The notes beneath the pieces were generated by a model. That model was not told where the DNA came from and did no database searches. It worked only from the letters and a program-made list of their open reading frames with translations. A DNA stretch of 64,000 bases from CAITWD01 sp963727285. GTDB taxonomy: Bacteria; Actinomycetota; Thermoleophilia; Miltoncostaeales; Miltoncostaeaceae. Shown in pieces: positions 1 to 8,581 of this stretch. The translations under genes and the position numbers were made by a program. The stretch is from positions 248,001-312,000 of the forward strand of contig CAVSFF010000009.1 of assembly GCA_963727285.1 (NCBI GenBank), given 5' to 3'. How positions within the stretch are numbered: position 1 is the stretch's first letter; the number at the start of each line of letters is the position of its first letter.

Positions 1-1200
1 CCGACGCCCTCCGCGCGGGCCGGGACGCGCTTCGGCCAGTTCGCGGAGCGCCGTGTTGAGCTTGTGTGTCGTGATCCGTGTCCGCCGCCGCTCGTAGAGC
101 CGCAACGCCGCCGGGATCAACCGGTGCAGCCCCTCCCCCGTCTCGGCCGAGCACACCTCGATGAGGGGGCGCTGGCGAGACTTGGCACGCAGCTCACCGC
201 GGATCGCGTCGAGCTCGGGCTGGGCAAGGTCCCACTTGTTCATGACCACCAGCGTCGCGCACTTGGCGCGTGCGGCCGAGTCGACGGCCCGCAGATCCGC
301 GTCGGTCAGACCCTCGGTGGCATCGCAGATCACCAGCGCCACATCACTGCGTTCGGCGGCCTGGATCGCGCGAATCTGGCTGTAGTGCTCGACATCGTCC
401 CGCATCCGTCCCCGCTTGCGCATGCCGGCGGTATCGGTGAGTACGACCTCCCGGCCCTCGAAGTCGAACAACGTGTCGATCGGATCCCGCGTGGTACCGG
501 GGCGATCGTGGACGATCACCCGCCGCTCGCCCAGCAGGGCGTTGACGATCGAGCTCTTGCCGACATTTGGGCGGCCCATGATGCACAACGCGGGCACGCC
601 TTCCTGGCGCGGAATGATGATCTCCGGATCGGGGAGCGCCGCCACCATCACGTCAAGCAGGTCACCGATACCAAGCCCGTGCTGGGCGGAGACGGGAACG
701 ACGTCGCCCAGGCCGAGCCCCCACAGCCCCTGCGCCAACAGTTCGGTTTCGCGGCGCTCGCACTTGTTGGCGATCACGATCACCGGGATCTTGGCCGTGC
801 GCAGGTAGTCGGCGACCTCGAGATCGCCCGGGGTCGGGGCCGTCGTGGCGTCGACCACGAACAGCGCCAAGTCGGCGTCGGCAATCGCCTGGCGCGCCTG
901 ATCGGCGACCTGACGCCCGATCGGCGTCGGGTCCTCGGCGTCGATTCCGCCCGTGTCGATGAGCTGGAAGGTGTGCCCGGCCCACTCTGTCCCCGCCTGG
1001 CGACGGTCACGAGTGACGCCCGGCACCGGATCGATCACGGCGTCCCGGCGTCCGGTGATGCGGTTGAACAGGGTCGACTTGCCGACGTTGGGGTACCCGA
1101 CCACGGCGATGATCGGCTGGTTCGTGGCCAGCGTGGTCGCCGGAACGACGCCCGCCCGTTTGCCCGGTACGCGATGCCGGTGTTCGGTGGGTTCAGGCAT
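1..1200 (-). CDS. der: Ribosome-assembly GTPase Der (EngA), C-terminus off the left edge
   Basis: Double-GTPase that acts in 50S ribosome maturation. Two tandem G domains are visible: P-loop 1 GYPNVGKS at residues 35-42 with DTGG and NKCE (145-148), and P-loop 2 GRPNVGKS near residue 209 with DTAG and NKWD. The first G4 motif ends in Glu where NKxD is usual. 400 codons are present; the C-terminal KH-like domain is cut by the window edge. The ATG overlaps the end of plsC by 8 bp, so it is the last visible gene of the aroA-cmk-plsC-der run. Confidence 0.95.
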   Translation of the reverse strand, partial: MPEPTEHRHRVPGKRAGVVPATTLATNQPIIAVVGYPNVGKSTLFNRITGRRDAVIDPVPGVTRDRRQAGTEWAGHTFQLIDTGGIDAEDPTPIGRQVADQARQAIADADLALFVVDATTAPTPGDLEVADYLRTAKIPVIVIANKCERRETELLAQGLWGLGLGDVVPVSAQHGLGIGDLLDVMVAALPDPEIIIPRQEGVPALCIMGRPNVGKSSIVNALLGERRVIVHDRPGTTRDPIDTLFDFEGREVVLTDTAGMRKRGRMRDDVEHYSQIRAIQAAERSDVALVICDATEGLTDADLRAVDSAARAKCATLVVMNKWDLAQPELDAIRGELRAKSRQRPLIEVCSAETGEGLHRLIPAALRLYERRRTRITTHKLNTALRELAEARPGPRGGRR

Positions 1201-1834
1201 TCGTGTCTCCCGGGGATCGGTCGCGCAGTGCACCGATCGCGTCCATCATGCGGTTGGCGATCGCCTGACTCTGCGCGCTGCGCGAGCCTTTGGGCAGGTC
1301 GCTGAAATCGAGCGGTGCGCCGACGGTGACACGAACGGGACCCCAGCGGCGCTGTCCGCGGCTGACCAGGATCGGCATGACCTGCACGCCCTCGACCCGC
1401 GCCAAGGCCCCGGCCCCGGGCCAGGCCGGACCGAACTCCCCCTCCGTGTGGCGAGTCCCCTCGGGGAACATCAGTAGTGCCTCCCCTTCGGCCAGCAGAC
1501 GCCGGGCGGTTCGAATCGCCGACAGGTCGGCACCGCCACGTTCGACCGGGAACACCCCGGCGTTCGCAAACACGCGGCCGACCACGGGAATGGTCAGCAG
1601 CTCGCGTTTGGCCATGGAGTAGACCCGGCGACGGGGCGCCAGCGCGTACCCGATCATCGGAGGATCCCACATCGAGATGTGGTTGGCGACGAACAGCGTC
1701 GCGCCGTGGCTCGGGACCCGATCGACTCCCACGGCCTGGACGCGGTAGATCCACCGGAAGATGGGGGTCAGCATGATCCGGCCCGTCCACCAGAGCCATC
1801 CGACGATCCGGACCTTGGGCGTGTCGTCGCTCAT
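1193..1834 (-). CDS. plsC: 1-acyl-sn-glycerol-3-phosphate acyltransferase
   Basis: 213-aa membrane-associated acyltransferase that makes phosphatidic acid from lysophosphatidic acid and acyl donor. The catalytic H-x4-D box is NHISMWD near residue 51 and the substrate box FPEGTRH lies near residue 123. Length is typical of short bacterial PlsC proteins. The ATG overlaps the cmk stop as ATGA and the 3' end overlaps der, so translation is probably coupled. Confidence 0.93.
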   Translation of the reverse strand: MSDDTPKVRIVGWLWWTGRIMLTPIFRWIYRVQAVGVDRVPSHGATLFVANHISMWDPPMIGYALAPRRRVYSMAKRELLTIPVVGRVFANAGVFPVERGGADLSAIRTARRLLAEGEALLMFPEGTRHTEGEFGPAWPGAGALARVEGVQVMPILVSRGQRRWGPVRVTVGAPLDFSDLPKGSRSAQSQAIANRMMDAIGALRDRSPGDTNA

Positions 1835-2505
1835 GCGCTGGCCCCGGAGCGCGCCGCGTCGGCCCAGGTCACGATCGTGTCGACAACCTCGGCGATCGAG
1901 AGGTCGGACGTATCCAGTCGCACGGCGTCCGTCGCCGCCCGCAGCGGGCTCGCGGCCCGGGTCGAGTCGCGGCGGTCACGCTCGGCGATCGCGGCCGCGA
2001 CATCGGAGATCGGCTCCGGCGTCCCGGCGGCCGCGAGCTCGGCGCAGCGCCGACGGGCGCGCTCGGCGACCGACGCCGTCAGGAACACCTTGAGTTCCGC
2101 CCCGGGCCAGACCGTGGTGCCGATATCCCGCCCGTCACAGACCCACTCGCCGTCGGCCAGGACCGCGCGCTGCAGCGCGGTCACCACGTCGCGGACCCCG
2201 GGGTGGGCCGCCACTTCGGACACGGCGGCAGTCACCCTCGCCGAACGGATGTCCTGCGAGATGTCACGCCCGTCAACGACGACCGCGAGGCCGCCGGGCA
2301 CCGGCCGGATCGCCGGCGGATGGCGCCGGGCAAGCCCGGCGAGCGCGTCACCGTCGCCGATCGCCACGCCGTCGCGGATCGCGAGGTACGCCACCGCGCG
2401 GTACATCGCGCCCGTGTCGAGGTACCCCGCCCCGAGGCGCTCGGCGACCGCGCGGGACACGGTGCTCTTGCCCGCGCCGGCGGGTCCGTCGATGGCGATG
2501 ATCAC
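1831..2505 (-). CDS. cmk: Cytidylate kinase
   Basis: 224-aa (d)CMP kinase of pyrimidine nucleotide metabolism. The N-terminus IAIDGPAGAGKST is the family P-loop, followed by the LDTGAMYRA substrate motif; the C-terminal part keeps the CDGRDIGT signature. The start is GTG, overlapping the aroA stop as GTGA. The aroA-cmk pairing is common in bacteria. Confidence 0.95.
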   Translation of the reverse strand: MIIAIDGPAGAGKSTVSRAVAERLGAGYLDTGAMYRAVAYLAIRDGVAIGDGDALAGLARRHPPAIRPVPGGLAVVVDGRDISQDIRSARVTAAVSEVAAHPGVRDVVTALQRAVLADGEWVCDGRDIGTTVWPGAELKVFLTASVAERARRRCAELAAAGTPEPISDVAAAIAERDRRDSTRAASPLRAATDAVRLDTSDLSIAEVVDTIVTWADAARSGASA

Positions 2506-3803
2506 ACCACCGCCCCAAGGGCCGCGAGGTCCGCCGCAAAGCGCGGATAGGAGACGGCCGCGACCTCAAACCCCGCGACACGGACGCCGTCCTGGCTCGC
2601 GAGGCCGGCCACGGCCCCGAGCATCGCAAACCGGTGATCATGCCCGGCGTCCATGCTCCCGCCCGGGATCGTCGGTGCGCCGGTGACCGCGAAGCCGTCC
2701 GGGAGCTCCTCGGCGTCGACGCCCATGCCGCGCAGGGCGCGCACCACGGCGGCGATCCGGTCGCTCTCCTTGACGCGCAGCTCCTCCGCCCCGCGGACGC
2801 GCGTCGTGCCGCGGGCACGGGCGGCCAGGAGCCCGACCAGCGGAAGTTCGTCGATCATCGCCGGCACTTCCTCCGGGGCGACATCGGTCGCCCGCAGGTC
2901 GTCGGTGCGACGCACAACGAGCTCTCCCGCCGGCTCGCCGGCCACCTCCGGTCCGGGAATAACCTCGATGTCGACGCCCATCCGGCCCATCACTCCGAGC
3001 AGCCCCGTCCGCAACGGGTTCAGGTTGACACCGGGCAGGCGCACCTCCGGGTCGCCGAGCAGCGCTCCGGCGACAAGATGGAATGCCGCGGACGAGAAAT
3101 CGCCGGGGACCTCGAGATCCGGCAGGCTGAGGTGGGTGACCGGGCCGCGGATGCCGACCGCCCCGCCCTGGGACATCACCTCGACCCCGGACGCGCGCAG
3201 CATCCGCTCGGTGTGGTCTCGGGACGGAACGGGCTCGGACACCCACGTCTCGCCCTCGGCGAACAGCCCGGCCAACAGAATGCAGCTCTTGACCTGGGCT
3301 GACGAGACTTCAAGATCGTGCCGCATCCCGCGCAGCTGCCCAGAGCCGGAGACGACCAGGGGCGGCAGACCGCCAGGCGAGGTGAACACGGCGGCACCCA
3401 TGCGGCGCAGGGGCATGGCCACGCGCGCCATCGGGCGCCGGCGCAGCGATTCATCCCCGTCGAGGATCACGTGGTCGGCCTGGGACCCGACGAGCAGCCC
3501 CGGCAGGAGCCGCATCAGGGTGCCCGCATTCATGCAGTCGATGGCGGGAGCGGGAATCAGCCCGCGCAGACCGCGCCCGGCGATGATGACCCGCCCGCCG
3601 AGATGCCCCTCCACCGGGACACGACATGCCTCGACCGCCCCGAGCGTCGCGGCGGTGTCGGCCGAGTCCAGCGGCGCATCGATGACGACCGTCCGATCGG
3701 AGACGGCCCCCAACAGCAGTGCGCGATGGGTAATCGACTTGTCGGTGGGGACGTGCAAGGTCCCCGCCAGTGCGGCGACCGGCGTCGCGAAAAGGGTCGT
3801 CAT
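2502..3803 (-). CDS. aroA: 3-phosphoshikimate 1-carboxyvinyltransferase (EPSP synthase)
   Basis: 433-aa cytosolic enzyme joining shikimate-3-phosphate and phosphoenolpyruvate. Visible motifs are DKSITHRALL near the N-terminus, NAGTLMRLLPG, and the C-terminal LRVKESDRI. The open frame continues upstream, but ATG 3803 gives the family's usual N-terminus and length. It is followed by cmk with a 4-bp overlap. aroF, aroH, tyrA and hisC nearby belong to the same aromatic pathway. Confidence 0.95.
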   Translation of the reverse strand: MTTLFATPVAALAGTLHVPTDKSITHRALLLGAVSDRTVVIDAPLDSADTAATLGAVEACRVPVEGHLGGRVIIAGRGLRGLIPAPAIDCMNAGTLMRLLPGLLVGSQADHVILDGDESLRRRPMARVAMPLRRMGAAVFTSPGGLPPLVVSGSGQLRGMRHDLEVSSAQVKSCILLAGLFAEGETWVSEPVPSRDHTERMLRASGVEVMSQGGAVGIRGPVTHLSLPDLEVPGDFSSAAFHLVAGALLGDPEVRLPGVNLNPLRTGLLGVMGRMGVDIEVIPGPEVAGEPAGELVVRRTDDLRATDVAPEEVPAMIDELPLVGLLAARARGTTRVRGAEELRVKESDRIAAVVRALRGMGVDAEELPDGFAVTGAPTIPGGSMDAGHDHRFAMLGAVAGLASQDGVRVAGFEVAAVSYPRFAADLAALGAVV

Positions 3804-3832
3804 CGCCCCGAGACTACTCGACCGGGTACCCG

Positions 3833-4555
3833 TCACCCCGGCCCGGAGGCCTCCGGATGCGGTCCCGTCTGCAACCGCGCGCCGTGGACGCGCAGCCAAT
3901 CGCGCTGCACCCCGTAGGCCGGCCAATGTTCGGCGACGCATCGCCAGAACGCCGGAGAGTGATCCATATGGCGCAGGTGCACCAACTCGTGGACGGTGAC
4001 GTACTCCGCCACGTCGGGACCCGCCATCATCAGCCGCCAGTTGAACGACAGTCGGCCGGCGGCCGATGCGCTGCCCCAGCGGGTGCGCTGATCCCGGATC
4101 GAGATGCCCGTCGGCGCCACGCCGATCCGCGGTGCCCACGCTGCCACGCGCGCGTTGAAGTGCGCACGGGCCGCCGACCGATACCACGTCTCCACCACGG
4201 GTCCGAGCGGGGTGTCCCCGGGGACCTCGAGCCCCGCCGACGTGCGACGGGCCCGGCGCCGCGGCGATGCGATCAGCGCGACCGATCCGCCCAGCACGGG
4301 AATGCGATCACCAGCCAGCAGCGGGGCGGCGCGGGTGGCCCGGCTCCGGGCAAGGGCCTCGGTGACCCAGTCCGCGCGTGCGGCGACCGCGGTGCGCAGT
4401 TCGCGCTCGGACACGTACGGCGGAGCCGTCACGATCAACTCGTCGTCGTGGACACGCAGGGTGATGCGCCGGCTCCGCGGGTGGCGCCGTACGCGGAACT
4501 CCTGGCCGTCATGTCCGAGGCGCAGCCGGTCGGTCGGCTTCCGAGACCGCCGCAT
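3833..4555 (-). CDS. YgjP-like (M48-type) metallopeptidase domain protein
   Basis: 240 aa. The C-terminal half holds the zinc motif HELVHLRHMDHSPAFW, preceded by the QRTRWGSAS segment typical of YgjP/DUF45 proteins. The ATG at 4555 sits 1 bp after the preceding gene's stop, which favours it over the longer open frame upstream. No signal peptide is visible, so it is probably cytosolic. The substrate is unknown for this family. Confidence 0.85.
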   Translation of the reverse strand: MRRSRKPTDRLRLGHDGQEFRVRRHPRSRRITLRVHDDELIVTAPPYVSERELRTAVAARADWVTEALARSRATRAAPLLAGDRIPVLGGSVALIASPRRRARRTSAGLEVPGDTPLGPVVETWYRSAARAHFNARVAAWAPRIGVAPTGISIRDQRTRWGSASAAGRLSFNWRLMMAGPDVAEYVTVHELVHLRHMDHSPAFWRCVAEHWPAYGVQRDWLRVHGARLQTGPHPEASGPG

Positions 4556-4556
4556 G

Positions 4557-5501
4557 TCAGTCGTCGTCGGGCACGGAGCGGGCGACGCGCAGCGCGGTGT
4601 CCTCGGCGGCGGCCATGCGCTGGACCTGGACGCCAAACGCGCGCGTCGCGGTTTGCCACACGACCGTGACGAAACTGTGGCGTCCGCGGACGACACCGGC
4701 GAGCCCGCCGATGTCGACCTCGTGCGCGAGCGCGCCACCGGGGTCGGGGCTCGCCAACGGGGCGACGGTCTGGCGCAGCAGGATCCGCTGGCCGTCGGGA
4801 CCGTCCCAGGTCACGATGACCGCCATCGGGCCGTACGGGTAGGACAGGTCCGGCTCCAGACGCGGGCGCGAGCGCCGGAACCCGGCCGGCACCCACGCCG
4901 GCAGGACGATGCCGTACCCGACCTCGAACGTGGCCGATTCGAGGTTGTCGAGCCAGCGTCCGTGCCCAATGCCGGCCGCCATCCCGTGCCCGGAGCCGAG
5001 GCGGCCGCTGACCTGACCACCCGACGTCTGCAGATCCGCCATCCCCGAACGGTCAAGGCGGCCGATCGGCTCATCGGCTTGGCCGATCGCATCGACACCG
5101 AGCAGCATCGAATCCGGCGAGAGACGGATGACCACAATCCCCTCCGGGCCTGCCGGGGTGGTGGTGGCGGATGCTTCCTCGGCCAACAGGGGCAGCGCCG
5201 CGCGGGCCTCCGGCGCGAGGCGGCCCACGAACAGGCGATCGCGGGTCGTGGTGCCATCCATGAACGCGACGACCGCACCGATGATCGGCCGCCACCGGCT
5301 CGGGATGCCCGGAGGACACAAGACCCGCGCGCGATCTTCCCGGGCCTCGGGGTCGACCCAGGCGACCCGCACACACGTTGGGGGTCCGACCGTCGACACG
5401 GCCACCCAGAGCGGACCGGACTCCGGCGGGACGGCCATGACCAGCGGGTGCCCGAGAATCGCTTCCAGGCGGGAGACCGCAGCGTCCATGAGTGGCATCA
5501 T
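4557..5501 (-). CDS. Hypothetical protein
   Basis: 314 aa, not confidently recognised. The sequence is soluble-looking, with a low-complexity Ser/Thr/Gly middle region (about residues 145-180). A C-terminal part beginning LPAWVPAGFRR and containing VIVTWDGPDG recalls anti-sigma-linked or DUF4367-like modules, but that resemblance is weak. ATG ATG at 5501/5498 are equivalent starts. It ends 1 bp before the YgjP-like gene, so the two are probably co-transcribed. Confidence 0.6.
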   Translation of the reverse strand: MMPLMDAAVSRLEAILGHPLVMAVPPESGPLWVAVSTVGPPTCVRVAWVDPEAREDRARVLCPPGIPSRWRPIIGAVVAFMDGTTTRDRLFVGRLAPEARAALPLLAEEASATTTPAGPEGIVVIRLSPDSMLLGVDAIGQADEPIGRLDRSGMADLQTSGGQVSGRLGSGHGMAAGIGHGRWLDNLESATFEVGYGIVLPAWVPAGFRRSRPRLEPDLSYPYGPMAVIVTWDGPDGQRILLRQTVAPLASPDPGGALAHEVDIGGLAGVVRGRHSFVTVVWQTATRAFGVQVQRMAAAEDTALRVARSVPDDD

Positions 5502-5556
5502 GGCGCATCAGCCCGGACGATGGCCATCGCGACAGACCGGCGACGGATCAACTACC

Positions 5557-6414
5557 GTGGCGGACGTGACCGCTCCCGCCACGACCGGGCCCCAGCCGTT
5601 CCGCGTGACCCGCCCGGACACCACGCTGGCCGGCGAGCGCATCGGCCACGGCACGCCGATCCTGCTGCTGCATGGACTCACCGCCACACGCCGGTATGTC
5701 CTGCACGGGTCGACCGCGCTCGTCCGCGACGGGCGCGCGCTGATCGGGTACGACGCCCGCGGTCACGGTGCGTCGCTGCCCGCCGACGACCCGTCGCGCT
5801 ACCAATACGATCTCCTGGGCGATGACGCCATCGCCGTCATGGACGCCGCAGACACCGCGCGGGCCGTGCTCGTTGGCCAATCGATGGGCTCGGCCACTGC
5901 CATCAATGTGGCACTGCGCCACCCGGACCGGGTGGCCGCGCTGGTCATCATCACGCCGGCCCATCGCGGCGCCCCGAGCCCGAACCCCGAGCACTGGGAT
6001 GCCCTGGCAGACGGGCTCGCGCAGGGTGGACCCGACGGATTCCTGGCCGCCTACGGTCCCCCGAAGGTTCCGCCGGCGCTGCTCGAGACGACCAAGACGG
6101 TCATCCGGCAGCGCCTCGGACGCCACGAACATCCCGAGGGTGTCGTGGCGGCCCTGCGCGCCATCCCGCGGTCGGCGGCGTTTCGCGGCATGGCGGCGCT
6201 GGAGCAGATCGCGGTGCCGACATTGATCGTCGCGAGCCGCGACGACATGGATGCCGAGCATCCGCTGGCGGTGGCCGAGGCATATCGCGAACGCATCGAC
6301 GGTGCCGCGTTCGTCATCGAAGCCGAGGGGCAAAGCCCGCTCGCATGGCGGGGCGGCAGTCTCTCGCGTGAGATCGCCGCGTTTCTGGCCCGGCACGCGT
6401 CGACACTGCGCTAG
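5557..6414 (+). CDS. Alpha/beta-hydrolase fold protein, catalytic His replaced
   Basis: 285 aa from GTG 5557 (GTG 5566 is an alternative). The oxyanion HG lies at residues 39-40, the nucleophile elbow GQSMG has Ser near 109, and the acid-loop region is VASRDDMDAEHP. Where the family has its catalytic His (usually GHSP), this protein has EGQSPLAWRGG, with Gln near 259. It may be a non-hydrolytic member or use another base. Its TAG stop overlaps the convergent tyrA stop in the tetranucleotide CTAG. Confidence 0.8.
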   Translation: MADVTAPATTGPQPFRVTRPDTTLAGERIGHGTPILLLHGLTATRRYVLHGSTALVRDGRALIGYDARGHGASLPADDPSRYQYDLLGDDAIAVMDAADTARAVLVGQSMGSATAINVALRHPDRVAALVIITPAHRGAPSPNPEHWDALADGLAQGGPDGFLAAYGPPKVPPALLETTKTVIRQRLGRHEHPEGVVAALRAIPRSAAFRGMAALEQIAVPTLIVASRDDMDAEHPLAVAEAYRERIDGAAFVIEAEGQSPLAWRGGSLSREIAAFLARHASTLR

Positions 6415-7520
6415 GCGGGTCCCGCCTCCGCGTGGAGTCCGAGCGCGGTGATCAGGCCGACGGCGGACCGGGCGACGTCGGCCCCTGACACACGTACGAC
6501 GAACTCCCCCACGCCACCGGGCGGCCCCGGTCGGAGGGCGAGATCGTCGATGTTGATATGGCCGTGGCCGAGCGCGGTCGTGATCTCCGACACCGCCCCG
6601 GGCCTGTCGGGAATCCCCACCACAATCTCCCACGGCTCGCCCGCGGCCCCGCCGGCGTCGCGTCCGGCCCGCAGCCGCCGGCGACCGTCGGCCGCCTCGG
6701 CCACAAACGCGGTGACGGCGACCCGATCGCCGGCGACGATCGCCGACTCCACCTGCTCCAACCGGCCCCGGTAGTCCGACAGCGCATCCAGGACGGCGTC
6801 GCGGTTGGCCAGCAGGATGTCGGCCCACAGGGGCGGGTTCGCACCGGCGACACGGGTCAGATCGTCAAACGACGGTCCCGCGGAACGCAGCGCCTCACGT
6901 CCGCCCGGGGCGGTCGCGGCGGCCTGGTTGATGAGTGCGGCCGCCAGCACGTGCGGGACATGGCTGACGAGGGCCATGAGCCGGTCGTGGACATCGGCGT
7001 CGATGGCCGCCGGGCGGGCCCCCGTCGCCGAAATGATCGAGTAGGTCCGCTCGTACAGGTCCGGACGCGCTTCCGGGCCCGGGGTCAGGAACCATGTGGC
7101 GCCCCGGAACAGGTCGGCACGGGCGCCGGCGATGCCGGAGCGCTCGCCTCCGCAGATCGGATGGCCGCCGATGAAGCGGGCGCGCTCATCGTCCCCGAGG
7201 GCATCGACGACCACGCGCTTTGCCGACCCGAGATCCGAGACCACGCACCCCGGCGGCGCTGCGGCGAGGGCCTGGCGCACGACGGCAGGCACGTTCCCGA
7301 GCGGCGCCGCGACGAACACGACCCCCGCAGCGACCACCGCATCCGACACGCTGGCGGCCACGTCGGTCACCGCCCCGAGCTCGAGCGCGGCGGTACCGGC
7401 ACCGGGATCGGGGTCATACCCGATGATCGGCCCGATCCCCGCGCCGCGCAGCGCAAGTCCCAGCGACCCGCCCATCAGTCCGAGCCCCAGAATCGCGATC
7501 GGTCCTGGGGCCGGACGCAC
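6411..7520 (-). CDS. tyrA: Prephenate dehydrogenase with C-terminal ACT domain
   Basis: 369 aa. The N-terminal Rossmann fold starts AILGLGLMGGSLGLAL; GGHPICGGERSG is the conserved prephenate-binding segment. The C-terminal ACT domain (from about residue 290: VVGIPDRPGAVSEIT) suggests amino-acid feedback control. The GTG start lies 8 bp after the aroF stop, placing it in hisC-aroF-tyrA. It converts prephenate to 4-hydroxyphenylpyruvate. The 3' end shares CTAG with the convergent hydrolase. Confidence 0.92.
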   Translation of the reverse strand: MRPAPGPIAILGLGLMGGSLGLALRGAGIGPIIGYDPDPGAGTAALELGAVTDVAASVSDAVVAAGVVFVAAPLGNVPAVVRQALAAAPPGCVVSDLGSAKRVVVDALGDDERARFIGGHPICGGERSGIAGARADLFRGATWFLTPGPEARPDLYERTYSIISATGARPAAIDADVHDRLMALVSHVPHVLAAALINQAAATAPGGREALRSAGPSFDDLTRVAGANPPLWADILLANRDAVLDALSDYRGRLEQVESAIVAGDRVAVTAFVAEAADGRRRLRAGRDAGGAAGEPWEIVVGIPDRPGAVSEITTALGHGHINIDDLALRPGPPGGVGEFVVRVSGADVARSAVGLITALGLHAEAGPA

Positions 7521-7528
7521 GGCTGGAC

Positions 7529-8581
7529 TCAGCTGGTCGCGGCGACGACGGCCGCTTCGGGGCCCGCCATGATCTTGCCCATCAGATCGACACATCGCTT
7601 GACGTCGGCCACCCACGCCGCGAACCCGTCGGCGTAGAGGGCTTGCGGCCCGTCGCAGAGCGCAGTCTCTGGCGACGGGTGGACTTCGACGATCAGCCCA
7701 TCCGCGCCGGCGACGACTGCGGCCCGCGCCATCGGCAGGATCCAGTCCCGCTTGCCCGCGGCATGCGACGGGTCGACGATGACCGGGAGCCCCGACAGCG
7801 ACTTCACGACCGGGACGGCCGAGATGTCGAGCGTCGAGCGGTAGGCGGTCTCGAACGTCCGGATGCCGCGTTCGCAGAGAATCACCCGCTCGTTGCCCTC
7901 GCGGGCGATGTACTCGGCCGACAGCAGCCACTCCTCGATGGTGGCCGACAGGCCCCGCTTGAGCAGGACGGCAGCCCCGGTCTTGCCGACTTCCTTGAGC
8001 AAGTCGAAGTTCTGCATGTTGCGCGCGCCGAGCTGGATGACATCTGCGACCTCGACCACGTCCTCGATCTGCCGGACGTCCATGACCTCGGTGACGACGG
8101 GCAGTCCGGTCAGCGCTCGCGCCTCGGCGAGAATGTCGAGCGCCTCACGACCCAGCCCCTGGAAGCTGTAGGGCGAGGTCCGCGGCTTGTATGCGCCTCC
8201 ACGCAGCAGAGCGGCGCCCGCGTCGCGGACCACCTGCGCGGTGGTCAGGGTCTGCTCGCGGGATTCGACCGTGCAGGGCCCGGCGATCAGGCAGAAATTG
8301 TCGCCGCCGATCTTTCGCCCCGAGATCTCGATCGTGGCATCGGGTCCGCGGAAATCGCGGGAGACCAGCTTGTAGGGCTTGAGGATCGGCACGACGCGCT
8401 CAACCCCCGGCTCACCCTCGAGCTGCATGCTCGCCACCAGTTCGCGATCGTCACCGATCGCGCCGATGACCGTGACAAATTCGCCGCGCGAGGCGTGTGC
8501 CATCGCACCGGCGCGCTCGATCCGTTCGATGACGCGGGCAACCTCGTCGTCAGTCGCCCCCTGCTTCATCACGATCATCAT
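7529..8581 (-). CDS. aroF: 3-deoxy-D-arabino-heptulosonate 7-phosphate synthase
   Basis: 350 aa; first enzyme of the shikimate pathway, condensing phosphoenolpyruvate and erythrose-4-phosphate. The N-terminal 70 residues form a ferredoxin/ACT-like regulatory module, followed by the barrel with AGPCTVES, GGAYKPRTSPYSFQG, LGARNMQN and VDPSHAAGKRD. Length and domain order match the Thermotoga/Bacillus-like type. The start ATG overlaps the hisC stop as ATGA. Confidence 0.95.
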   Translation of the reverse strand: MMIVMKQGATDDEVARVIERIERAGAMAHASRGEFVTVIGAIGDDRELVASMQLEGEPGVERVVPILKPYKLVSRDFRGPDATIEISGRKIGGDNFCLIAGPCTVESREQTLTTAQVVRDAGAALLRGGAYKPRTSPYSFQGLGREALDILAEARALTGLPVVTEVMDVRQIEDVVEVADVIQLGARNMQNFDLLKEVGKTGAAVLLKRGLSATIEEWLLSAEYIAREGNERVILCERGIRTFETAYRSTLDISAVPVVKSLSGLPVIVDPSHAAGKRDWILPMARAAVVAGADGLIVEVHPSPETALCDGPQALYADGFAAWVADVKRCVDLMGKIMAGPEAAVVAATS

